A DNA stretch of 28,324 nt from a virus. Below, piece after piece: positions 22,102 through 28,243 of the stretch. The stretch spans positions 1 through 28,324 of IMG/VR virus record IMGVR_UViG_3300009124_000076; one strand, 5' to 3'. The notes beneath the pieces were generated by a model. That model was not told the origin of the DNA and searched no databases. It saw only the letters and a list, made by a program, of their open reading frames with translations. Each line of letters opens with the position of its first letter. Positions within the stretch are counted from its first letter, which is position 1. The position numbers and the translations under genes were made by a program.

Positions 22102-22347
22102 ATGCAGGATATAATGGTGCCAGCATCCTATTTATCAGGATCTGATAGGCTAAAGCTCAGGATGCTAAAGGTAAAAAGCCAGTGGAGATTATTGGGGCTG
22201 GGGAGTTATCTGGAGTATCTCCGGATGCGTTATCCTAAGCTAGTGGAAAGCCTGGGAGAGGCTAGAGTAAATAGGATCATATCTCTCCAGGGATCAGATG
22301 AGGATCTAGTAAAGGCTCTGGAGGATATCCTGGAAAGCTATCAGTAA
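22102..22347 (+). CDS. First gene of the early operon, unknown
   Basis: 81 aa, not recognised. It is basic in the first half (LKLRMLKVKSQWRLLGLGSYLEYLRMRYPKL) and acidic at the end (GSDEDLVKALEDILESYQ), and appears mostly helical with no cysteine. It is the first gene to the right of the divergent control region, the position of Cro or antirepressor genes in lambdoid phages. However, there is no clear HTH motif, so that role is not claimed. It overlaps the next gene by one base (TAATG). Confidence 0.65.
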   Translation: MQDIMVPASYLSGSDRLKLRMLKVKSQWRLLGLGSYLEYLRMRYPKLVESLGEARVNRIISLQGSDEDLVKALEDILESYQ

Positions 22348-22790
22348 TGGATAAGGCAGCAGAGATAAAAGTACTGGAGATGCTGAGCAGCGTGGTGCTG
22401 CAGGATGCTACATATGTAGAGGCCTATAGCGTGCTCTATGATGCTGCAGCTGCTCCGGTGATCAGGATTATACTCAGATCTGATATAATAGATGATCTGC
22501 AGCTGCAGTATGATCTGCCTAAAATGAGGGTAGATTATTGGCTGGAGCTCCGGATATCGGATATATGGGCAGCTGGAGAGGATTATCTCTATCTGCCTAC
22601 TGATTTAGCAGATAGTTACTATGGGGATTATAGCGCTCTGCTAGGAGATCCTCTGCAGTTGAAAATATCGGTTTTTAGGTTGGTTGAGAGCCTGGATAAG
22701 TGTAGGGTGCTGCATTTGTCCAGGCTATTTTATGACCTGATAAGAGTAGTGGATTTATCATCTCAAAATTATAGTAATGATCAGGATTAA
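22347..22790 (+). CDS. Early protein of unknown function
   Basis: 147 aa, not recognised. It is acidic, rich in Leu, Asp, Tyr and Val, without membrane segments. The segment RVDYWLELRISDIWAAGEDYLYLPTDLADSYYGDY is notable for aromatic and acidic residues. Such acidic early proteins can be inhibitors of host DNA-binding proteins, but there is no direct evidence here. It is coupled to the preceding gene by TAATG and overlaps the next by 14 bp. Confidence 0.62.
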   Translation: MDKAAEIKVLEMLSSVVLQDATYVEAYSVLYDAAAAPVIRIILRSDIIDDLQLQYDLPKMRVDYWLELRISDIWAAGEDYLYLPTDLADSYYGDYSALLGDPLQLKISVFRLVESLDKCRVLHLSRLFYDLIRVVDLSSQNYSNDQD

Positions 22791-23025
22791 AGCAGAAAAT
22801 GCGGAGCAGTACTATAGCAGTATGCGCTCTAAGATCCAGGAGGCAGGTAGTGTAAATGCTATGCTGGATATTATGGTATCAGAGTTTCAGACCGGGGTAC
22901 AGGATCGTATGAGATCCTATTACAAAAGGATGATAAATAAAACGTGCAGAGGAGATCTGGAGAGAGCTAGGATGCTCATGATCCAGGAGCTAAATAGTAT
23001 GGAGCATAATTATTATGCGGAGTAG
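22777..23025 (+). CDS. Small helical early protein, unknown
   Basis: 82 aa, not recognised. It is predicted helical with a charged middle (SEFQTGVQDRMRSYYKRMINKTCRGDLERARMLMIQEL). It has a single Cys, no membrane segment and no recognisable DNA-binding motif. It overlaps both neighbours (14 bp and 11 bp), indicating translation as one operon. Confidence 0.6.
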   Translation: MIRIKAENAEQYYSSMRSKIQEAGSVNAMLDIMVSEFQTGVQDRMRSYYKRMINKTCRGDLERARMLMIQELNSMEHNYYAE

Positions 23026-23341
23026 CATGGTGGAGCCTATTAGCATAAATGCAGCTCTGGCTAGGATAGCAGAGATGCAGGTAAAGGTGGTAGTATCTCC
23101 GGGGGTAAAAGGCCTGGAGGTATCTCTAGTAGATAAGCAGAGTAATCTGATCTCCAGGATCCAGGTGAGGGAGGATGATAGGCTGAGTATCCTGCTGGCT
23201 GGTGCTATGGTATCCGGGCTAAATAGGGTGCTCAGTGATCAGAGTAAAGCAGGCCTGGTAAATCTCCAGTATGATCTCTATAGGCTCCTGGAGAGAGCTG
23301 AGCCAGTGTATAAAGCGGTAAATGCAGAGGATTATGAGTAG
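23015..23341 (+). CDS. Early protein of unknown function
   Basis: 108 aa, not recognised. The first half contains beta-type strands (VKVVVSPGVKGLEVSLVDKQSNLISRIQV) and the second half amphipathic helices (LLAGAMVSGLNRVL, LVNLQYDLYRLLERAE). A second ATG at 23027 (MVEP) is a possible start. It overlaps the preceding gene by 11 bp and the following one by 8-20 bp. Confidence 0.6.
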   Translation: MRSSMVEPISINAALARIAEMQVKVVVSPGVKGLEVSLVDKQSNLISRIQVREDDRLSILLAGAMVSGLNRVLSDQSKAGLVNLQYDLYRLLERAEPVYKAVNAEDYE

Positions 23342-23606
23342 AGTAGTGCCTGGCATATGCCTAATCATAAAGCAGGAGCATCTGCAGGATCTGATAGATC
23401 TAGGATATGCAGAGCTCCGGGAGTGGAATTGGATACCGGCAGCTAGGGCTAAGCAGCTCCTGGCCTGCTCTGGATCATATTTAAAGAAGCTCCGGGATCA
23501 TGGCCTGATAGAGTACAGTATGGATCCTGATGGGAGAAAAATACTCTACTGTAAAAAGAGCATAGAGGCCTATCTAGAGAGTAACAGAAAAAAGAGGTAC
23601 AGATGA
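23322..23606 (+). CDS. Helix-turn-helix protein, excisionase/MerR-like fold
   Basis: Up to 94 aa. The C-terminal two thirds match the winged HTH_17-type domain common in Bacteroidota excisionases and phage regulators. They begin IPAARAKQLLACSGSYLKKLRDHGLIEYSM, where ARAKQLL to KKLRDHG is the HTH, and continue DPDGRKILYCKKSIEAYLESN, where the wing and the final helix lie. It is a candidate excisionase (Xis) or early transcription regulator. The ATG at 23334 gives an overlap of 8 bp with the preceding gene and may be the true start. The next gene starts 4 bp before this one ends. Confidence 0.72.
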   Translation: MQRIMSRVVPGICLIIKQEHLQDLIDLGYAELREWNWIPAARAKQLLACSGSYLKKLRDHGLIEYSMDPDGRKILYCKKSIEAYLESNRKKRYR

Positions 23607-23905
23607 GAAAGCAGCTAGATATATTTTATAACACTGCAGCACTCCATAAGGGAGATTATGAGAGAGCGGTGCAGAAAGCTACAAGGCAGAGAGATCTGAT
23701 CCTGGATCTATTTAAAAAGTATCCAGATCAGGGATTTACTGCTCCGGAGGTGCATAGCATGATCCAGGAGCTGCATAGAGCTCCTATTACGTCCATCCGG
23801 AGAGCTATTACTAATCTTTATAAGGATGGGCATCTGGAGAAAATGCAGCAGCAGAGAACGGGGCTGCATGGGGTGCCTAATTATCTCTATAGGCTATGTA
23901 AATAG
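23603..23905 (+). CDS. Winged-helix DNA-binding protein
   Basis: 100 aa. The pattern RQRDLILDLFKKYPDQGFTAPEVHSMI followed by PITSIRRAITNLYKDGHLEKM and a final YLYRLCK is a winged helix-turn-helix. The recognition helix is near residues 61-72 and the wing lies after GHLEK. Similar small proteins occur in replication regions of Bacteroidota phages. The role could be transcriptional or in origin function; I cannot tell. A terminator-like hairpin follows its stop. Confidence 0.72.
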   Translation: MRKQLDIFYNTAALHKGDYERAVQKATRQRDLILDLFKKYPDQGFTAPEVHSMIQELHRAPITSIRRAITNLYKDGHLEKMQQQRTGLHGVPNYLYRLCK

Positions 23906-23909
23906 GCTG

Positions 23910-23961
23910 GGAGGCTCCGGGATTTTCGTAGAGGTTTTATCCTGGAGCTCCTGGCCTTTTT
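23910..23961 (+). terminator. Terminator-like hairpin inside the early operon
   Basis: Three stem blocks line up: GGAG (23910-23913) with CTCC (23948-23951), CTCC (23915-23918) with GGAG (23944-23947), and GGAT (23920-23923) with ATCC (23939-23942), separated by single-base bulges. A run of five Ts (23957-23961) follows after TGGCC. The small gap between stem and T-run makes it imperfect. It divides the regulatory genes from the replication genes. Confidence 0.5.
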
Positions 23962-23972
23962 AAGATAAAAGG

Positions 23973-24371
23973 ATGATGGGAAAAATATCAGTTTATGCTA
24001 TCCCTGGCATAATAACAGGGGATAAGCTAAAGGTGCTCAGAGATCAGGTATCTAGATCCTATGGATTAACTGAGAGAGATCTGGTAAAGCGTACTAGGAT
24101 AATGGAGATCCGCTGGCCTCGCCAGGTGTATCATTATCTAGCTACTAGATATGGATCTAATCAGGATAGCTATAGGGTAATAGCAGCCAGTACCGGATTA
24201 ACTCATAGTACTATAGTAAATAGTATCTCCAGGGTAATTAATGCAGCTCATACAGATAAAGGTATAAAGGCAGAGGTGCTGGAGATCTCTGCTAGGTGTG
24301 CAGATTTCTATGGATCTAGTGGGGCTGCAGTGCATGAGGAGATAAAGCAGGAGCTAACATGGGAACGGTAA
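23973..24371 (+). CDS. Stand-alone DnaA domain IV-like DNA-binding protein
   Basis: 132 aa. Residues about 33-92 resemble the C-terminal DNA-binding domain of DnaA: a helix ERDLVKRTRIMEIRWPRQVYHYLATRY, then SYRVIAASTGLTHSTIVNSISRVIN. TGLTHSTIVNS (74-84) corresponds to the DnaA signature GGRDHTTVLHA-type helix-turn-helix. No AAA+ ATPase domain is present, so it cannot be a full initiator. It could mark or compete for DnaA-box sites, or help load the phage replisome at the origin with the initiator at 25588 and DnaB at 26526. An ATG three bases later (second Met) is an alternative start. Confidence 0.75.
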   Translation: MMGKISVYAIPGIITGDKLKVLRDQVSRSYGLTERDLVKRTRIMEIRWPRQVYHYLATRYGSNQDSYRVIAASTGLTHSTIVNSISRVINAAHTDKGIKAEVLEISARCADFYGSSGAAVHEEIKQELTWER

Positions 24372-24520
24372 TAGAAAGGATCTCCAGTAGGGAGTTTAGG
24401 GTAAATGGAAAGCTAGTTGAGCTGGTATATGGTGGATATAAGGTATCCGGATCCTGGAGTAATGAGGAGCTGAGATCCTGGAGATCCTATTACAGAGATC
24501 TAATAACTAAAAATAGATAG
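24359..24520 (+). CDS. Small protein, 53 aa, unknown
   Basis: A 53-codon frame begins inside the end of the DnaA-like gene (13-bp overlap) and stops 2 bp before the next ATG, filling what would otherwise be a 150-bp gap. The protein reads MGTVIERISSREFRVNG at its start and has two WS/WR-rich turns (SGSWSNEELRSWRSYY) and a basic end. Position, overlap style and codon use like its neighbours support it being real. The function is unknown. Confidence 0.55.
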   Translation: MGTVIERISSREFRVNGKLVELVYGGYKVSGSWSNEELRSWRSYYRDLITKNR

Positions 24521-24522
24521 AT

Positions 24523-24879
24523 ATGGTAGAGTTTTTATGGCTGCTAGTAATAGCAGCAGGAGCTGGCCTGGCTTATATGGGATATAGGCTGGATAAGCTA
24601 AATGCAGAGCTCCAGCAGGAGCGTAATAAGGGCTATGGCCTGGTAATTTATAGGCCTAATAAATCTAGGAGATTTGGGAGCCAGTCTGGATATTATTGGA
24701 TCCGGACTAGGCCAGATCTGATTAACGGTAAAAAGCAGGAGCGCTGGCTATGTTTTACCTATAGTGATCTAGATAATGCTCTGGATAGATCAGTGGATAA
24801 TCCAGAGGATATCCCTAATCCAGAGCAAATAGCAGAGGCTAGGATGGCTGCAGATGCATTTATAGGATCAGAGCTATGA
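24523..24879 (+). CDS. Membrane-anchored early protein
   Basis: 118 aa. One N-terminal membrane helix (residues 3-21, EFLWLLVIAAGAGLAYMGY) is followed by a charged coil (RLDKLNAELQQERNK) and a soluble domain with YWIRTRPDLINGKKQERWLCFTYSDLDNALDRSV. The end is acidic. The family is not recognised. It overlaps the next membrane protein by 4 bp. Three membrane-protein genes in a row in the early region could act on the host envelope, for example in superinfection exclusion, but this is inference. Confidence 0.65.
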   Translation: MVEFLWLLVIAAGAGLAYMGYRLDKLNAELQQERNKGYGLVIYRPNKSRRFGSQSGYYWIRTRPDLINGKKQERWLCFTYSDLDNALDRSVDNPEDIPNPEQIAEARMAADAFIGSEL

Positions 24880-25076
24880 GAGTAGAGATCTGGATAAAGG
24901 TAGTGCTGGCTCTGGTGGCTGTAGTGGTGATCTATCTCCTGTGTGCATTTATGGCCTGGGAGATGGATCCTGCTCTATGGGATCCTATGGGTAGGTTTAT
25001 GATGGTAATAGTGGTGCTGGCTAGCTGGTTAGGAGTGGTAGCTCTAAAAGTAGAGAGAGATGATAGGAGGGAGTAA
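24876..25076 (+). CDS. Small protein with two membrane segments
   Basis: 66 aa with two hydrophobic helices: residues 6-27 (WIKVVLALVAVVVIYLLCAFMAW) and 41-57 (FMMVIVVLASWLGVVAL). They are joined by a short acidic loop with WEMDPALWDPMG, and the tail is charged (KVERDDRRE). The family is unknown. It is coupled to the preceding gene by a 4-bp ATGA overlap, and the next small membrane gene starts 17 bp before it ends. Confidence 0.6.
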   Translation: MRVEIWIKVVLALVAVVVIYLLCAFMAWEMDPALWDPMGRFMMVIVVLASWLGVVALKVERDDRRE

Positions 25077-25233
25077 AGCGCTGGGATATGAGATCCTGAT
25101 GCATCTAGGGATAATCATAGGGCTGCTCCTGGCAGATGCTGGATATATTTTCTGGAGTGCTGTAGCATTTGCTAAGAGTGCTCTGGATCTATTATTAATG
25201 ATCCGGGTAAGTTACCTGGAGGCCAAAAAGTAA
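25060..25233 (+). CDS. Very small membrane protein, 57 aa
   Basis: A 57-codon frame starts inside the end of the previous gene and runs to a TAA at 25231. It encodes a hydrophobic stretch (about residues 11-50) with HLGIIIGLLLADAGYIFW and SALDLLLMIRV, and ends in EAKK. It fills an otherwise empty interval, has codon use like its neighbours and is followed 6 bp later by another start. The function is unknown. Confidence 0.5.
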   Translation: MIGGSKALGYEILMHLGIIIGLLLADAGYIFWSAVAFAKSALDLLLMIRVSYLEAKK

Positions 25234-25239
25234 AGGATA

Positions 25240-25374
25240 ATGGGATGCATGGTATTAACTCCTGGAGGAGTAATTAAGGTAGAGGCTGCAGCAGAGGCTA
25301 GAGCTTATAATATGGCATATGGCTATCCATATGTAAAGGAGAGAGAGGAGGCAGAGGATGAGCAGTGCAGTTAA
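25240..25374 (+). CDS. Very small protein, 44 aa, unknown
   Basis: A 44-codon frame with the sequence start MGCMVLTPGGVIKVEAAAEA and a charged, Glu-rich end. It begins 6 bp after the previous stop and overlaps the following gene by 17 bp, consistent with the tight packing of this operon. No domain is recognised and no membrane segment is present. Because it is so short the call is moderate. Confidence 0.45.
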   Translation: MGCMVLTPGGVIKVEAAAEARAYNMAYGYPYVKEREEAEDEQCS

Positions 25375-25585
25375 TGAGATGGATCTGCAGGAGGCTCTGG
25401 AGATAAATCTAGAGCTCTGGAGGAGATATATGGCTAGAGCTCTAAAGTATGAGGAGAGGCAGGATTATGATCTGGCAGGCCAGGCTATGAGGCTGGCTAA
25501 AGCTCATCATATCGCTATAGATGCTCTGCTGGAGAGGATAGATGCCAGAGCTGGATCAGGTAGTAATAACGTAAAAAGCATATAG
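25358..25585 (+). CDS. Small helical protein upstream of the replication initiator
   Basis: 75 aa, not recognised. It is nearly all helical by composition, with heptad-like Leu/Ala spacing (LQEALEINLELWRRYMARALKYEERQDYDLAGQAMRLAKAHHIAIDALLERI). This could be a helical hairpin or a TPR-like pair. It sits 2 bp upstream of the replication initiator, suggesting a role in replication or its control, but no direct evidence exists. Confidence 0.62.
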   Translation: MSSAVNEMDLQEALEINLELWRRYMARALKYEERQDYDLAGQAMRLAKAHHIAIDALLERIDARAGSGSNNVKSI

Positions 25586-25587
25586 AG

Positions 25588-26529
25588 ATGCCTAAAAGAT
25601 TAACAGATACAGATATATGGGTAAAAGGCTGGTTTAGAAAGCTGCCAGAGCCTCTAAAATTATTCTGGTTTTATGTAAAAGATAGATGTGATTATGCTGG
25701 GATCTGGGAGCCAGATTATGAGCTGGCATCGTTTCAGATTGGAGCAGAGATAACAAGGGAGCAGGTGCTGGATGCCTTTGGAGATAAGATCCAGGAGATC
25801 TCAGGTAAGGTATACCTGGCAAAGTTTATAGAGTTCCAGTATGGAGCCAGGTTAAATCCTGCTGCTCCTATGCATAAAAAAGTACTGGCAGCTCTGGATG
25901 AGTATGGTATAAAATATCCAGTATCTGATACAGTATCCCATAGGGTATCCCATACAGTACCAGATACAGTATCTGATACAGTATCCCATAGGGTATCCCA
26001 TACAGTACCAGATACAGTATCCCATACAGTATCCCATAGGGTATCCCATACAGTATCTAGTAAAAAGGATAGTGCTGATAATCAGGATGATAAAAAATCT
26101 CCAGATAGGGTATCAGATAGGGTATATGATACAGTATCCCATAGGGTATCCCATACCCTACAAGAAGAAGAAGAAGAAAAAGAAAAGGATAAGGATATTA
26201 GGGGGGAGTATGAGGGGGGTAAAGTAGATCCGGTATCCTGGGAGGATAAAAAGAGAACGCTGCTAGAGGATACGGCCTGGCATATCCGGATAACTACCTG
26301 GCTCCTGGGGTATGATCTCCAGATAAGCAGAAAGCAGCTAGATAAGCTCCTGCTAACTTTTATACAAAAGCTGGAGGCGGATGATGATACTACTAGGGCT
26401 CTGAGAGAGTATAAGCAGTATGGGAATAACTGGATAAAGCAGGAGCTGATCCGGAGAAAGGATAAAAAGGAGAGGGCATCTGGAGAGGATCTATCTAATC
26501 TGCCTAGCAGGAGAATTATAAAAGGATGA
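25588..26529 (+). CDS. Replication initiator/replisome organiser with repeat linker
   Basis: 313 aa. The N-terminal 105 residues match the Bacteroidota phage replication protein type: KRLTDTDIWVKGWFRKLPEPLKLFWFYVKDRCDYAGIWEPDYELASFQIG, a winged-helix DnaD-like or O-protein-like start. A repetitive linker follows (residues 112-155 are eleven 4-residue units V-S/P-D/H-T/R, and four more such units lie near 172-190). An E/K-rich tract is at about 192-206. The C-terminal helical domain (about 218-305) has TAWHIRITTWLLGYDLQISRKQLDKLL and KQYGNNWIKQELIRRK. It lies immediately upstream of dnaB, as lambda O lies upstream of P, so it likely binds the origin and brings the helicase. Confidence 0.75.
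   Translation: MPKRLTDTDIWVKGWFRKLPEPLKLFWFYVKDRCDYAGIWEPDYELASFQIGAEITREQVLDAFGDKIQEISGKVYLAKFIEFQYGARLNPAAPMHKKVLAALDEYGIKYPVSDTVSHRVSHTVPDTVSDTVSHRVSHTVPDTVSHTVSHRVSHTVSSKKDSADNQDDKKSPDRVSDRVYDTVSHRVSHTLQEEEEEKEKDKDIRGEYEGGKVDPVSWEDKKRTLLEDTAWHIRITTWLLGYDLQISRKQLDKLLLTFIQKLEADDDTTRALREYKQYGNNWIKQELIRRKDKKERASGEDLSNLPSRRIIKG
25921..26052 (+). repeat. 12-bp/48-bp tandem repeats in the initiator gene, candidate origin iterons
   Basis: Eleven consecutive 12-bp units of the type GTA-TCC-CAT-ACA. At the higher level, 25921-25968 and 25969-26016 are identical over all 48 bases, and a third partial copy runs to 26052. Four further units occur near 26104-26157. Many units carry CCC-ATA-GGG or GGG-TAT-CCC, which are short interrupted palindromes. 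A purine-only tract (about 26162-26185, AAGAAG repeats) follows the second cluster. In lambda the origin lies as iterons inside the initiator gene O, so this is a plausible origin. Confidence 0.7.
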
Positions 26530-27935
26530 TGGAGGTAATGGATATAGGAGCAGCGGTATATGATAAGAGAGTAGAGGCAGCGGTGCTGGGCTATCTATTA
26601 AACTACTCTGGGTCTGATGTGGATCAGATCCTCTATCATGTAAAGGATCCGGAGGTATTTTATAATCCGGTGCATAGGCTCATGTATAGAGCTATCCAGG
26701 ATCTAGCTGCAGATCATAAAGAGATAGATGCGCTAACAGTTGTGGATAGGATGAAGCAGCTGGATAAAATAACTGCAGAGCAGGAGTATCAGGTATATGA
26801 GGTTATGAGCCTATCTGCTCATATCGTGGATATCTTTGATTATGTAGAGATCCTGCAGAGGCTCTATATGCATAGGAGGATGCATAGGATAGCAGGGGTA
26901 CTGGCTAAAGCCTCTGGAGATACTACGGTAGATCCTATAGAGGTGCTGGATAATGCCCGGCGTGATTTTGACCAGCTGATAGATAGCGTGGCAGCGGATA
27001 TGGAGCAGCATATAGGAGATATCCTAGTAGATGTAACAGAGGATGTATCTAGGCTCTCAGAGGGATTAAATACGCTATCTGGAGTACCTACTGGCCTGGC
27101 CTCTCTAGATCGGATAACTGGAGGCTGGGGTAATACGGATCTGATAGTGATCGCTGCTAGGCCTGGTATGGGTAAGACTGCATTTGTACTAGGATCTGCT
27201 CTGGCAGCTGCTAGGGCTGGGCATCCGGTGGGGATTTTTTCGCTAGAGATGAGTAAGATCCAGCTAGTAAAGCGGATGGTATCTGCCTCCTCTGATGGCC
27301 TGCATAGCAATATGCTTTTTAAGCATGGTATGAGGGATAAGGCCGGGCAGAGTGATAAATACTGGCAGCAGTATCATGAGGTAGTAAGAGATCTAGAGCA
27401 GCTGCCTATTTACATAGATGAGAGGATAGATGGCCTCTATGAGCTGCAGGCTAAAGCCAGGAGGCTAAAAAGCCAGTATAATATAGAGATGCTCATAATA
27501 GATTATCTGCAGCTAGTAGAGATAACTGGGGATAAAAAGCAGCGTAATAGAGAGCAGGAGATATCCACTATTACCAGGAGGCTAAAGCAGCTGGCAAAGG
27601 AGCTGGATCTGCCTATACTCTGCCTATCTCAATTATCTAGGCAGGTGGAAACGAGGGGGGATAAAAGGCCTAGACTAGCAGATCTAAGGGAGAGCGGTGC
27701 TATAGAGCAGGATGCGGATCTGGTATGCTTTTTATACCGGGCGGAGTACTATGGGATCCCTGAGCTGCTAGATGGATCTCCTAGTGCAAATATGGGAGAG
27801 GTAGAGATAGCTAAGCATAGGAACGGAGGTATAGGTACAGTGATAGTAGGATTTGATGGGAATTTTACTAGGTGGTATAATCCGGATGATCCTGGTATAA
27901 GGGTAGAGGTAATGGATGATACTAATCCCTTTTAG
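26526..27935 (+). CDS. dnaB: Replicative DNA helicase, DnaB-like
   Basis: Hexameric 5'-3' helicase that drives the replication fork. 469 aa, a full-length DnaB. The N-terminal domain starts EAAVLGYLLNYSGSDVDQI and includes FYNPVHRLMYRAIQDLA. The RecA-like ATPase domain begins near LSGVPTGLASLDRITGGWGNTDLIVIAARPGMGKTAF, with Walker A at residues 212-218. The segment FSLEMSKIQLVKRM follows, then Walker B MLIIDYLQ at 322-329. SQLSRQVETRGDKRPRLADLRESGAIEQDADLVCFLYR is the conserved C-terminal part with the arginine finger region. It overlaps the initiator by 4 bp. With its own helicase the phage needs the host mainly for primase and polymerase. Confidence 0.95.
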   Translation: MMEVMDIGAAVYDKRVEAAVLGYLLNYSGSDVDQILYHVKDPEVFYNPVHRLMYRAIQDLAADHKEIDALTVVDRMKQLDKITAEQEYQVYEVMSLSAHIVDIFDYVEILQRLYMHRRMHRIAGVLAKASGDTTVDPIEVLDNARRDFDQLIDSVAADMEQHIGDILVDVTEDVSRLSEGLNTLSGVPTGLASLDRITGGWGNTDLIVIAARPGMGKTAFVLGSALAAARAGHPVGIFSLEMSKIQLVKRMVSASSDGLHSNMLFKHGMRDKAGQSDKYWQQYHEVVRDLEQLPIYIDERIDGLYELQAKARRLKSQYNIEMLIIDYLQLVEITGDKKQRNREQEISTITRRLKQLAKELDLPILCLSQLSRQVETRGDKRPRLADLRESGAIEQDADLVCFLYRAEYYGIPELLDGSPSANMGEVEIAKHRNGGIGTVIVGFDGNFTRWYNPDDPGIRVEVMDDTNPF

Positions 27936-27937
27936 AG

Positions 27938-28243
27938 ATGCCAAAGATACCAGAGGATAGTAGTAGGCACTGGGTGCCTAAAAAGCAAGGCCAGCAGCCT
28001 AGTAGAGATACAGATGGAAACTTTTACCGGAGCAGGCGCTGGAGGAAAGTAAGAGAGCAGCAGCTGATCAGGGAGCCTCTATGCAGAGAGTGCCTGGAGG
28101 CTGGAGTAGTAAAGGCTGCGGAGATGGTAGATCATATCCAGCCTATAAAGCAGGGTGGAGATAAATATGCTCCATCTAATCTGCAGAGCCTATGTAATAA
28201 GCATCATAACATAAAACGAGGCAGAGAGAGGCATGGCAAATAA
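27938..28243 (+). CDS. HNH endonuclease of the packaging module
   Basis: 101 aa. Conserved HNH elements are present: CRECLEAG with Cys49/Cys52, MVDHIQPI with Asp65-His66, a central Asn81, and SLCNKHHNIK with Cys86 and His89/His90. The two Cys pairs would bind structural zinc and the His/Asn residues the catalytic metal. In many HK97-type phages such an HNH protein sits next to the terminase genes and is needed for specific genome cutting at cos. Here it is immediately upstream of the small terminase start, which fits that role. It starts 2 bp after dnaB. Confidence 0.92.
   Translation: MPKIPEDSSRHWVPKKQGQQPSRDTDGNFYRSRRWRKVREQQLIREPLCRECLEAGVVKAAEMVDHIQPIKQGGDKYAPSNLQSLCNKHHNIKRGRERHGK

Noticed and set aside
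25921-26052. Possible CRISPR array
   Set aside because: The repeats are directly tandem 12/48-bp units without unique spacers and lie in frame inside the initiator gene; no cas genes are present.
26864-27310. 148-aa minus-strand frame opposite dnaB
   Set aside because: It overlaps the highly conserved helicase gene and has no family features.
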